Shown here one piece after another: positions 9,426-20,544 of a stretch of DNA of 64,000 nucleotides. The DNA comes from Pinus tabuliformis. Lineage: Eukaryota > Streptophyta > Pinopsida > Pinales > Pinaceae. A program made the position numbers and the translations under genes. Position 1 is the first letter of the stretch; each line of letters starts with the position of its first letter. The notes under the pieces were generated by a model that saw only the letters and a program-made list of their open reading frames with translations, searched no databases and was not told the DNA's origin. The DNA lies in assembly GCA_031772625.1 (NCBI GenBank), contig CM062816.1, positions 1,672,775,172 through 1,672,839,171 on the forward strand, given 5' to 3'.

Positions 9426-12400
9426 CATTCTGCCCTTAACTCGATGATCAAATCATTTTAGTTCATACATATGTTCTAATTGATATAAATCAGTGCTCTG
9501 AGTTTCGAAATACTATACCAAGGCACTGGTCAAGGGTTGGTTTCAATTCTGCAAAATTTCTAGGTCGATTTCTGTTATTTCATTCAAAAACACCTAACTA
9601 AATCGCACATAATTTAAGCAAATCTGTTGAATCTTGTGGATGAGTATTGAATTCTAATAAATCTTTACTCAGCCTTTGTTGCATACTTTGTCATAAGACG
9701 TATTCAAGGTGAATCGATTTCCATTTTTAGCTAATCCTATCTTCACATGACACATTTGACTACGGCATCGGTCAGGTTTTGAATTCTGGTGGCGCATCTA
9801 AACCCTGATACAAACTCTGATGATGGTATTACATAAAAGGGGAAAATCTATGGGCTTTTTCTTACTGCTGTAAATTTGAGAATATCCTCACTTTGAAGTG
9901 CTTATTAACTTGACCGAATATCTGGTAATGATGCGATAGTAGTTGATGTTTATTGAAATACAAATGCACTTGACTTGATGTTGATGTCAATGCATAACGT
10001 TCACTAAATATAAATCTATTGTCATGATGCAATATTAGTTGATGTTTATTGAAATACAAATGCACTTGACATTCTGCCCTTAACTCGATGATCAAATCAT
10101 TTTAGTTCATACATATGTTCTAATTGATATAAATCAGTGCTCTGAGTTTCGAAAGACTATACCAAGGCACTGGTCAAGGGTTGGTTTCAATTCTGCAAAA
10201 TTTCTAGGTCGATTTCTGTTATTTCATTCAAAACTAAGTTGCAGGAAACGTGCCCTAGGGGTCCGTTTCCGGCCGGAAACGAAACGGAAACGCGTTTCCG
10301 CGTACCGTACGGCCTGGAAACGCGTTTCCGGCCGTACAGGCACGTTTCCCGAAATGGAAACGTGCCCGTACGGCCGGAAACGCGTTTCCAGGCCGTACGG
10401 GCCCCGTTTCCCCAAAAAAATGACTTGTTTTTAATTTTTTTTTTTTTTTCTAATTAGTTTTTAAATTTTTTTAGGGTTTCTAAGCTGTTCTAGAAGCTGT
10501 TTCTAGGGTTTCTAAGCTGTTCTAGAAATTTTTTTAGGGTTTCTAAGTTGTTCTAGAAGCTGTTTTAGGGTTTCTAAGCTGTGACTTGTCTCTATATATA
10601 TATATATTATTATATATATTCGCGTTTCCCCGTTTCCAAAATTTGGGGAGGTCGCGTTTCGTTTCGCTTCCCCGTTTCGTTTCGCTTCCACGTTTCCCCG
10701 TTTTGTGCAACTTAGATTCAAAAACACCTAAATAAATCGCACATAATTTAAGCAAATCTGTTGAATCTTGTGGATGAGTATTGAATTCTAATAAATCTTT
10801 ACTCGGCCTTTGTTGCATACTTTGTCATAAGACGTATTCAAGGTGAATCGATTTCCATTTTTAGCTAATCCTATCTTCACATGACACATTTGACTACGGC
10901 ATCGGTCAGGTTTTGAATTCTGGTGGCGCATCTAAACCCTGATACAAACTCTGATGATGGTATTACATAAAAGGGGAAAATCTATGGGCTTTTTCTTACT
11001 GCTGTAAATTTGAGAATATCCTCACTTTGAAGTGCTTATTAACTTGACCGAATATCTGGTAATGATGCGATATTAGTTGATGTTTATTGAAATACAAATG
11101 CACTTGACTTGATGTTGATGTCAATGCATAACATTCACTAAATATAAATCTATTGTCATGATGCAATATTAGTTGATGTTTATTGAAATACAAATGCACT
11201 TGATATTCTGCCCTTAACTCGATGATCAAATCATTTTAGTTCATACATATGTTCTAATTGATATAAATCAGTGCTCTGAGTTTCGAAAGACTATACCAAG
11301 GCACTGGTCAAGGGTTGGTTTCAATTCTGCAAAATTTCTAGGTCGATTTCTGTTATTTCATTCAAAAACACCTAACTAAATCGCACATAATTTAAGCAAA
11401 TCTGTTGAATCTTGTGGATGAGTATTGAATTCTAATAAATCTTTACTCAGCCTTTGTTGCATACTTTGTCATAAGACGTATTCAAGGTGAATCGATTTCC
11501 ATTTTTAGCTAATCCTATCTTCACATGACACATTTGACTATGGCATCGGTCAGGTTTTGAATTCTGGTGGCGCATCTAAACCCTGATACAAACTCTGATG
11601 ATGGTATTACATAAAAGGGGAAAATCTATGGGCTTTTTCTTACTGCTGTAAATTTGAGAATATCCTCACTTTGAAGTGCTTATTAACTTGACCGAATATC
11701 TGGTAATGATGCGATAGTAGTTGATGTTTATTGAAATACAAATGCACTTGACTTGATGTTGATGTCAATGCATAACGTTCACTAAATATAAATCTATTGT
11801 CATGATGCGATATTAGTTGATGTTTATTGAAATACAAATGCACTTGACATTCTGCCCTTAACTCGATGATCAAATCATTTTAGTTCATACATATGTTCTA
11901 ATTGATATAAATCAGTGCTCTGAGTTTCGAAAGACTATACCAAGGCACTGGTCAAGGGTTGGTTTCAATTCTGCAAAATTTCTAGGTCGATTTCTGTTAT
12001 TTCATTCAAAAACACCTAACTAAATCACACATAATTTAAGCAAATCTGTTGAATCTTGTGGATGAGTATTGAATTCTAATAAATCTCTACTCGGCCTTTG
12101 TTGCATACTTTGTCATAAGACGTATTCAAGGTGAATCGATTTCCATTTTTAGCTAATCCTATCTTCACATGACACATTTGACTACGGCATCGGTCAGGTT
12201 TTGAATTCTGGTGGCGCATCTAAACCCTGATACAAACTCTGATGATGGTATTACATAAAAGGGGAAAATCTATGGGCTTTTTCTTACTGCTGTAAATTTG
12301 AGAATATCCTCACTTTGAAGTGCTTATTAACTTGACCGAATATCTGGTAATGATGCGATAGTAGTTGATGTTTATTGAAATACAAATGCACTTGACTTGA

Positions 12401-13135
12401 TGTTGATGTCAATGCATAACATTCACTAAATATAAATCTATTGTCATGATGCGATATTAGTTGATGTTTATTGAAATACAAATGCACTTGACATTCTGCC
12501 CTTAACTCGATGATCAAATCATTTTAGTTCATACATATGTTCTAATTGATATAAATCAGTGCTCTGAGTTTCGAAAGACTATACCAAGGCACTGGTCAAG
12601 GGTTGGTTTCAATTCTGCAAAATTTCTAGGTCGATTTCTGTTATTTCATTCAAAAACACCTAACTAAATCGCACATAATTTCAGCAAATCTGTTGAATCT
12701 TGTGGATGAGTATTGAATTCTAATAAATCTTTACTCAGCCTTTGTTGCATACTTTGTCATAAGACGTATTCAAGGTGAATCGATTTCCATTTTTAGCTAA
12801 TCCTATCTTCACATGACACATTTGACTACGGCATCGGTCAGGTTTTGAATTCTGGTGGCGCATCTAAACCCTGATACAAACTCTGATGATGGTATTACAT
12901 AAAAGGGGAAAATCTATGGGCTTTTTCTTACTGCTGTAAATTTGAGAATATCCTCACTTTGAAGTGCTTATTAACTTGACTGAATATCTGGTAATGATGC
13001 GATAGTAGTTGATGTTTATTGAAATACAAATGCACTTGACTTGATGTTGATGTCAATGCATAACGTTCACTAAATATAAATCTATTATCATGATGCGATA
13101 TTAATTGATGTTTATTGAAATACAAATTCACTTGA
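9426..13135. repeat. Tandem array of five 644-bp units
   Basis: Units start at the CATTCTGCCCTTAACTCGAT motif (one copy begins TATT) at 9426, 10070, 11204, 11848 and 12492, and the array ends at 13135. Spacing is exactly 644 except for unit 2, which is 1,134 long because it holds a 490-bp insertion including its target duplication. Copies differ by scattered single bases only. Each unit has an internal 96-bp sub-repeat (starting GATGCRATA). A further sub-repeat follows the last unit to about 13190. A 77-codon minus-strand ORF recurs in every unit but lacks any known motif; it is probably carried along by duplication. Confidence 0.93.
10234..10715. mobile_element. hAT-type MITE in unit 2 of the array
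   Basis: The 482-bp insertion starts CTAAGTTGCA and ends TGCAACTTAG, a perfect 10-bp inverted repeat. It is flanked by exact 8-bp duplications ATTCAAAA (10226-10233 and 10716-10723). The other units give the empty site. The 8-bp duplication points to the hAT superfamily. Both subterminal regions are GC-rich and full of GGAAACG/CGTTTCC motifs in both orientations, as expected for transposase binding sites. There is no transposase ORF. The centre is T-rich with a short TA run. Confidence 0.9.
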
Positions 13136-13198
13136 CATGATGTTGATGTCAATGCATAACGTTCACTAACTATAAATCTATTGTCACGCTCAATGTTT

Positions 13199-13816
13199 TA
13201 TTTTTTGGGTCTCTGGAATTTATTTACTGTCTACATACAAGTATGGGATAGCCTCTTCATTGATTTCACTTATGGTATGGGGAACTTTAAGATTCATAAA
13301 CATTAAAATTTTCACATCGGTTGATAACATTGAAGTGATTTCGGCACTATTTCAAACATTTTGAGGGGTATATTTGGTATTGGAACAAACACTGACTAGC
13401 GAATATAATGCACAAAAGCTCACTAGAGTTTCACAATTTTAGAACTAGCTAGATCCATCTAATTCTGGATCTATCATGCACCGAGAGGGATCAAATCTAC
13501 TTTACATTACATTTTACATTGGTAGAATTAAAAAAATTACAGAACTAACTAAATTATAACTTTATTTTAAATTATTATTATTATTAATTATAAAATAGTA
13601 TATATATACACACTATTTCTTATTTTTTGTGTCTCTAGAATTTATTTACTGTCTACATACAAGTATAGGATAATCTTTTCATTGATTTCACTTATGGTAT
13701 GGGGAACTTTAGGATTCATAAACATTAAAATTTGCATATCAGTTGATAACATTGAAGTGATTTTGGCACTATCTCAAACATTTTCAGGGGTTTATTTGGT
13801 ATTGGAACAAACACTC
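13199..13816. repeat. Tandem duplication of about 420 bp, second copy split
   Basis: A block at 13199-13395 recurs at 13621-13815, and the block at 13399-13613 recurs at 17814-18025. The order is A-B-A-B, with the 3,986-bp LTR inserted at the second A/B junction. Content is AT-rich with ATT runs and no coding sense. The divergence between copies is small but clear. Confidence 0.85.
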
Positions 13817-15265
13817 TGTTAGCACCTAAATCTGCCCTAGGCTGAAGGAAAGCAAAATTCAGGGTAACCACAAACCACGCTCAGTCTAGTAGCTAGCCCT
13901 ACCAGAACAGGAGAGGGTTCTCTCCGAGTCACGCTCAGTGAATGGATGATCGAAACGGTCTGAGATGACTTACAACGAAATATTTATCTTAGGCTAGTAA
14001 GTGAATATGGATACAAGAAACAATTTTTATGAATGACTGAGTTTTTGGGATGGTATGGGACCAACGGACAACAATGAACAGAGAATTTAATACAAAGGAA
14101 CGGATTACTTCGTGGGGCAAGGCAGGCTGAAAGTATAGCAATTTAGTTTGAAATAACGCGGAATGGAGGAATTGCTTAGGAGGGTGAAAAGGGCATATGT
14201 ACATGAATCCTTTTCAACAGAAGAAGAACACTGAACATGAAATTTTCCCACAGGCAAAGCAATAAAAATGAATTCTACCTTATCTAACTTAGAAAATTTC
14301 ACTGGAAATGAATATGAAATGAACTGTGAAACATTACGAAATACATATGAAACATAAGAGACACATTTGCTACATTCACAACCACATGAATCTCATGAAA
14401 CAGAGCCGCTACCTTTCATTAATCCTCTGTCAAAATATACAATGCAGAACTGAGTTTCTCTCCCACAGTGTCCCAGAAATTACAAGCCAACCAACCATTT
14501 GCAAATAGTTTGCATACAATATATAGAATGTGCCATGAAGAGATAGAACGCCCAAGGGTTGGGGAGTTACTCGAATCATTACAAAATGGAAGTGGAAAGG
14601 CAACCATTAGCTACAGATGCAGCGTTACAAACATGACAAATGGCTTGGGTGACCGTTTGCCTTCCTTTGCCACTTGGATAGAAGCCAATTTGGAGTGAAA
14701 ATACTTTAAATGTCGCCTTAGGTGCCAAAAAACTGAAATGTAGATGAGCGGGCCCATTTGGAGAAGTCGTGAATCGAAATTTCGTGAAACGGAGGTAAAA
14801 TTGGGCTTTTTTCCTATATGCGCCGCCCCACTTTCTATATGCGCCGCACCACTTTGGAGCCTGTTTTGAGGCACTTGCTGGAGTCCAAATTGTGCCCAAG
14901 TGTGCTTGTTGGAAAGCCTGGCCTGTTTACTTTCCAACCCAAGTGGAATTTCTGAATTTGGTGCTCATTTGCCCCTCCAAATCTTCATTCTCCCAAGACT
15001 GCTTCCTGTGTGTCAAAATAGGGGCAGAGAGGTCATTTTTTGGGTGTTTTTGACCTCCTGGAGACTCAGATCTTGCCCAAATTTCTTGTCCAAGCACCAG
15101 TAGTCGTGATTTTTCATGCTGAATCCAAAAATGCAAACCATTCTTCATTTGGAGCTCCCAATTTTTAGCGCCGCGCCACAGGGAGAAAAAACCTGTGTTT
15201 TGACCAAAAAATTACCATGTGACCAAAATTGCCCCAAATTTCTTGAAATTTGGGCTGGAGGTTCT

Positions 15266-16777
15266 CTATGAAGTGCTATGTTGTGCCAAAGAAGCTTCAG
15301 CCAAGATTCGAAGCCGATCTTGCTCTTTTGCCTCTTTTGCCTCTTTTGTTGCTTTGCTCAATTTTGCCTTCAAGCTCTTTATCCGGGCCCTTGCACTCAT
15401 GTTTCGTGCCCTGTAATGGAAAGCCATGTGTCTCAGTAAGGCATGGTCCTTGTCGGCCTTGTCCAGCAGCCTCTCCAAGTGCATGTTAACGCTCTCGAGA
15501 TGGGCCTCCCAGTCCTCATTGATCTCTTGCTCCAATGATGTGAGCTCAACTCTTCTCCTTTGTGCAGCTTGGCGATGCTCACGAATGTTTTGTAGCTCCA
15601 TAATCGCCTGCTGATCCTCAAGCTGCTTGTTTCTCTACTCCAGGTATTTCATGTTCCACTTAGCCCTCTCCAAGTCAAGGGATAAGGCCTCAATCACTGA
15701 TTGCTGCTCCTGGATGATCTCTCTAAGCTCTGCATTTGTAGGTTTTGTATCTGTCTCATCATCATGAAGGAGAACGAATTCTATCTCTCGTTCACCTGAT
15801 GGCTCACCTGAAGGCCCCTCATCATGCATGGGCTCCTTACCTCTATCCTGTTCCTGTGTCGTCGATGCCGGAAGCGAGGCCCCTTCCACCTCGGGTGGAG
15901 ATAACACTCGCTTTGCCGCTGCAAACAAATGTCTACTGCCTCTCTGATAGGTGATGAATACTGGCATAGTAGCGGTCTCATGGCGCTCATACTGATGAGA
16001 AGGACCACCTATCTCATGCTCTGCCTCTGATACTACCTGTGGAGTGCTGAAGAAGTCCCGGGAGATGAAGTCCTCCCAAGCAATGCCCTGCAATCCCAAC
16101 TGATGATCCACCAAAATCCGGATAAGAGCAAAGTGATAAACACTGTTGAGCTGCTGCTGAGGGGTCTTATGCTGCATGAAATTTTTCATCCTCTCTATGT
16201 TCCCGCAAATGAAAAATGGGAGGTTCATCATCCGCACCCTGGTAAAGTGCATGAGCAACCTGATGTGATAGGCATATATGCGGGAGAACCTCCCCTCACA
16301 ACTGAAGTATTTCATGAGCGGAGCATACTCATCTTTCAAATATCTGAATGGGAAGACTCTTGTAAGATGCCTCAAACAACTGGCCTTAATGTAAGGCTCA
16401 TAATGATGCCTATCCACCTTCTTCTTCTTATGCCACTGTTCTCCAACATTTGGTATGCCTGTTGCCATTGAGATAGTTTCGGGTGTCAATGTGAAGGTGA
16501 CCCCGGCCAAGATAGACTGACCTCCATGTAGGTGAAGCACAAAAAGACGGGCCAACTCATGATGAACTCTAACGTTAGCTACCCTTTGACAAAATTCAAA
16601 ACATGCTAGGTGCTGGAAACATGACATAGCAAGAGCGCATGCCTACAATTCAGTGAGGGTGTTTGGCTCATCCCTAACATGTTTGCCACCCCTGTGATGT
16701 CTCCTGGGAGCCTATTTTCCTAAAGCTGTATCGCTGTGAGTTTCCACCTCATACTCTGATGAACCCTCAGATGCCAT
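15266..16777 (-). pseudogene. LTR-borne 503-codon ORF with coiled-coil tail, three TAG stops
   Basis: One frame runs from the ATG at 16777 (MASEGSSEYEVETHSD) to the stop at 15266. It is broken only by three TAG codons (near 16715, near 16652, and 15635-15637) with no frameshift. Residues 50-380 form a globular part that includes HELARLFVLHLHGGQSIL, TLTPETISMATGIPN and RLLMHFTRVRMMNLPFFICG. An acidic Pro/Ser/Glu linker follows, then about 150 residues of coiled coil (REIIQEQQSVIEALSLDLER, KSLKAKLSKATKEAKEAKE). The globular part resembles uncharacterised plant transposon-associated proteins; no enzyme motif is visible. It is not gag, protease, RT or integrase. All three stops fit CAG to TAG. 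Confidence 0.6.
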
Positions 16778-17140
16778 GGCTGCTATTTATATGCTGTACT
16801 TAGGCTGCGCTTTGATGATGTTGAAGTTGGGTGTTGTTTGTGATATCTTGCAATTTGATGGGTTTCACAAAAGATTTGAGGAAGTTTGGCAAGGTTCTGA
16901 GCGCTTCCTCTGTGTGCGCCACGCGCAAAACCCAGTGCGCCGCGCCAGTTAGAAAAATGCACTACGGGCTGGCTCTGTGTGCGCTGCGCCCTCTGTGTGC
17001 GCCGCGCCCCTGTCTATATGCGCTGCGCCCCTGTAATGGCCTCCAAACTTGCTCCAAACCACGTGATTGAACTCTCCACGACTTTGCAATGTTTTCCCTC
17101 TGCCTTTGATTGCACAATGACTTTGATTTTGGTGGGAATT

Positions 17141-17152
17141 TGTATATATAGA
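17141..17152 (-). promoter_or_regulatory. TATA box upstream of the LTR-borne ORF
   Basis: The minus strand reads TCTATATATACA, about 365 bases upstream of the ATG at 16777 and 650 bases inside the LTR edge. Position and strand suit a promoter for the ORF or for the whole element. Confidence 0.45.
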
Positions 17153-18030
17153 CTTGGAGGTCATGATTTAAATTTTGCTTTTTCAAAAAACCCACTTTCT
17201 AATGTTATGTTTGACACTTTTTCACTGACTTTAAAACAACCCTGATTTTCACTTTTCCTTTGAATTTGGCTCAAGTGATGAATTTTCGACACTCTTTGGA
17301 GGGATGCTTGACAGGACATTTGGCCACGGAAACCATGATTACACCTGAAGAGATCAATTGAAGACTTTTTTTGAAAATTTTATCACCCATGACACTGTTT
17401 GACTTTTCTTCAAAACAGAGTTTTGGAAAACAGTCGAAGTTTATCAATATGACGATGAAACTCTGTGAATCATTACTTTACAAGGGCATCACTCTGGCCT
17501 GCATGGCTTTACTGGACATATTTAAAGACCAAATTGATTTAATCCCTAGACCTAATGACCGAAAATGACTTTTGTCCATTAAAGGACCAGACCTTGACTG
17601 TCATGGACTTTGGTGATCATTGACAAAAGACCTAAGCCAGCAGGAGCCAGACATGAGGGGAAATGACTAGCATGACCTTCTCCGTCAGATCATGGCATGC
17701 CCCTAGCGAAATGCAGCTGAATGAATGGAGCGGGACATCTAAAAATGAAATGCATAAAGAGTTTTGATCTCTGACGAAGGGCTGACCAGGCCGACTCTAA
17801 CACACTCAACAACTAATATAATGCACAAAATCTCACTAGAGTTTCACAATTTTAGAACTAGCCTAGATCTATCTAACTCTGGATCTATCATGCTCCGAGA
17901 GGGATCAAATCTACTTCACATTACATTTTACATTGTTAGAATTAAAAAAATCACAAAACTAACTAAATTATAACTCTATTTTAAATTATTATTATTATTA
18001 TTAATTATAAAATAATATATATACACACGC

Positions 18031-19130
18031 ACATATTTGAAAAAGCATGGAACAAGAATCTTATCCATGGATATTTACTTCCACTTTACCATGGAGATCC
18101 TTAATTTGTGAATAGGATTTGTTACAATACCATGAACCAATACTCTCTATTACCAATGCCATGGCTTATCAATACCACATACTCAAAAATAGAAAATTAC
18201 TCCATGGATTATCAATATCATGAATTGATTATACCACATGCCCAAATAATACTATGGATTATAAGGATATGTGTCAACTCCACGTTGAACATGGATGGAA
18301 TCACATATACCCCTAACACTGTATTGTAGAATGTGCCTCTCGGCACAGTAAATTGTCTATGTGAAATCAGCATTTGAAAACATTCCTTCACTCATAGTAA
18401 ACATAGTGTATGAATTTCTTATTTTCAATTTGAATCAATTGTAATATGTACCAACTTTCACCATTCGAGTTTACAACATTTTCACTAAAGGTTATGTTTA
18501 TAAACAATTCACAATTTGGACAAAATTGGATTGCCAATACATGATTATGTTAATTTCATGATTTTTTTTCCTAGCTTACTTTAAAGGGTTCATTACATTT
18601 CTAGTAGGCTATGTTGAATTCTCTACTAGATGATGATCAAAATTGGCTATATGTAACTGTCAAACAATTAGTTTCATTTCAACAAGTTCATCTTGACTTG
18701 CATTGACATTCACTGATATAATTTGAGTATCAAATATTTGCTGATCATTGCCAATTCTTGGGGTATAAACATTGTTTATGGGAAAGTTTTGTTTTACCAA
18801 AACTTTTAGAACTTGCATTGCTACTTGAATTAATGGTTGACTAAACTAGTCTTACAATAGAATTCTCCCTTATGTCAACAATAGTCTTAGGATTAGTTAA
18901 GGGAATCCCTCCTTGGTTTGGAATTTTTCCAAGCCCAAAGCGTGGAACGAGTCACTAGGTGATAGGGAATGACCACTTGATAGTGTCCTTAGGTTTTCCC
19001 CCTCGAGTGAGTTTAGGACTTTCCTCTAGGGAGTGTCTAATAAATAATAAGTTGTATTGTTAGGCCTTTTATGTTGGAAAGTGTGCCGAATGCAGTTCCA
19101 AATCATTGAGTTCTCAAAAGCAACAACCAT
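18031..19130 (-). other. Interior of the minus-strand element whose LTR starts at 19144; no ORF
   Basis: This lies just downstream (minus sense) of an exact tRNA-Met PBS, so it should be the 5' interior of that element. It is AT-rich, with no coding frame above about 75 codons and no gag motif. No matching second LTR lies before the duplicated block ending near 18030, so the element is truncated or rearranged there. Confidence 0.4.
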
Positions 19131-19142
19131 GCTCTGATACCA
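19131..19142 (-). other. Primer binding site, exact tRNA-Met match
   Basis: The minus strand reads TGGTATCAGAGC, the standard initiator tRNA-Met site. It lies one base from the LTR edge at 19144. Confidence 0.8.
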
Positions 19143-19143
19143 C

Positions 19144-19567
19144 TGTTAGCTAGGCTGATTAACTCCATGCATTCGAAGTTTTCATTAAATTGATCCATAC
19201 ATAAATACATTGAGAGGTGACTCTTGGTTTCATCTTCCAAGAGCTTTGATGATTTTTGACATTCACCTATGACTCTTCGTACTCCTAAATTAATACTTAA
19301 AACAATATTTACAAAATACTACAATCCCAAGGATTAGGGAGACATGAATAACATACCTCAACCATAATGATAAACCAAACTTTGAGAGCAAACATTGATA
19401 GAGAAGACCTTGATATCAGACCTTGAGAGTACATCTTGACATAAGAATAGATCAAAGTTGGACTAGGAAAGAGGTTTAGGGTATTAACCCTTTAGAAGTT
19501 TAGGGTTTTCGAAATTTTTGGGGATCGCTGGGTCACTTAATTAAGAACAAAGTTTAATATTTCAGTC
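19144..19567 (-). repeat. Minus-strand 5' LTR, split by the chromovirus insertion
   Basis: The LTR starts TGTTAGCTAGG on the plus strand. It continues after the inserted gypsy element with TAACA (32459-32463), which completes a CTAACA end, for a total of about 429 bp. The inserted element sits only five bases from the LTR edge, and the CAGTC duplication lies across the break. No ORF inside. Confidence 0.72.
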
Positions 19568-19859
19568 TATTAGGTCCCTATAATACTAGTGTATTCCCCT
19601 TATTGTTATTAGTGTAGCCCCCTATTGTTATTGTTGTGCCCATGTTTCCCCCATGTTGTTATTGTTGTGCCCTTGCATTATTATTGTTATATAGGCTCTG
19701 ATTATATTGTGACCCCTTAGACTCCTATATACCAAGGAGGTCTTATCATTTGAATCATCCAAAAATTCTTCATTTATGTAATGTAAATGAGGTTTCCCCC
19801 TCGAAGAGGATAATTTTTAAGTCGCTAATCTATCTTTTCTGTGAGTTGGTTGCATAACA
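19568..19859 (+). repeat. Chromovirus 5' LTR (292 bp)
   Basis: It matches the 3' LTR over its length. The terminal TGTCAGG of the 3' copy has become TATTAGG here, two transitions, while the end GCATAACA is kept. It contains TATTGTTATT repeats and a CTATATA box near 19722. Confidence 0.88.
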
Positions 19860-19861
19860 TT

Positions 19862-19872
19862 TGGTATTAGAG
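19862..19872 (+). other. Chromovirus primer binding site
   Basis: TGGTATTAGAG follows the 5' LTR after two bases. It is one mismatch from the tRNA-Met site. The interval from here to gag (20545) is leader sequence without an ORF. Confidence 0.8.
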
Positions 19873-20544
19873 ATTTGGTTTCTAGGTTTTCGCTTCTTCA
19901 AACAGGTCATCTTGGCATTTTCGCTATAACGTTTTTTCTACAAGGCTTCGGAAGTTGAAATTTCTACCACGTGGAGGCGAAATCTTGGTTAACTTCTTAT
20001 ACAAATTTCAGATCTTGGTTTGCTATATTTTCTGATATATGATCCGGGGAAGTTAGGGTTTTTGCAGGCTCCATAATTCCATCTCAAACATGTGACCTAG
20101 AGAAAATTGTCATAACTTTTGTTTCTAGCATCGGATTTGAATTCTATAAAAAGCGGTTGAAAGGGAACAGACTATAGTTTTTTATGTAGCAATTTCGCGG
20201 CCGAATGTTGAAACAATGACACATGGCATTCCAGACAACTTCGCTCTACTGAAACAGTCCATAATCAAGCCATCGTGGGAGATTTGGCATAACTCTATAT
20301 TGAAGAATCCAATATTGGTCTGACTTGTGGCATTAGAAAGAAGATTCATAGGGCTACCACAGGACCAAATTTCAAACCTTGGAAATATGAAATTACAGAG
20401 ATACAACAATTGCAATATCGAGCTCTAAAAAAACAAGAAAAATGTGTGTATTGTTTAAATTTTGTCACAACCTTTGTTTGAAAAATTAGTTTGAAGTGAT
20501 TGAAAGGGCATATTGAAGAATATATACAAGTATTTGGTTTTAGA

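Larger units (their letters stand above)
13817..17802 (-). mobile_element. Giant solo LTR (3,986 bp) carrying an ORF
   Basis: The unit starts TGTTAGCACC and ends GACTCTAACA, giving TGTTAG...CTAACA ends. It is flanked by exact CACTC duplications at 13812-13816 and 17803-17807. The first copy of the duplicated host sequence shows the empty site. No second copy of either end was seen inside, so it is neither an LTR pair nor a long-TIR DNA element; a solo LTR fits best. A minus-strand TATA box and ORF define its sense strand. Dispersed GCGCCGCGCC-like motifs (about 14815-14855, 15170, 16914-17035) are a further oddity. Smaller ORFs at 14100-15150 have no motif. Confidence 0.72.

Noticed and set aside
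9862-13152. Recurrent 74-77 codon minus-strand ORFs in the tandem array
   Set aside because: They recur only because the 644-bp unit recurs. No motif, and the sub-repeat structure makes an open frame likely by chance.
13817-17802. DNA transposon interpretation of the TGTTAG...CTAACA unit
   Set aside because: The inverted match is only six bases and the 5-bp duplication with TG/CA ends fits an LTR better.
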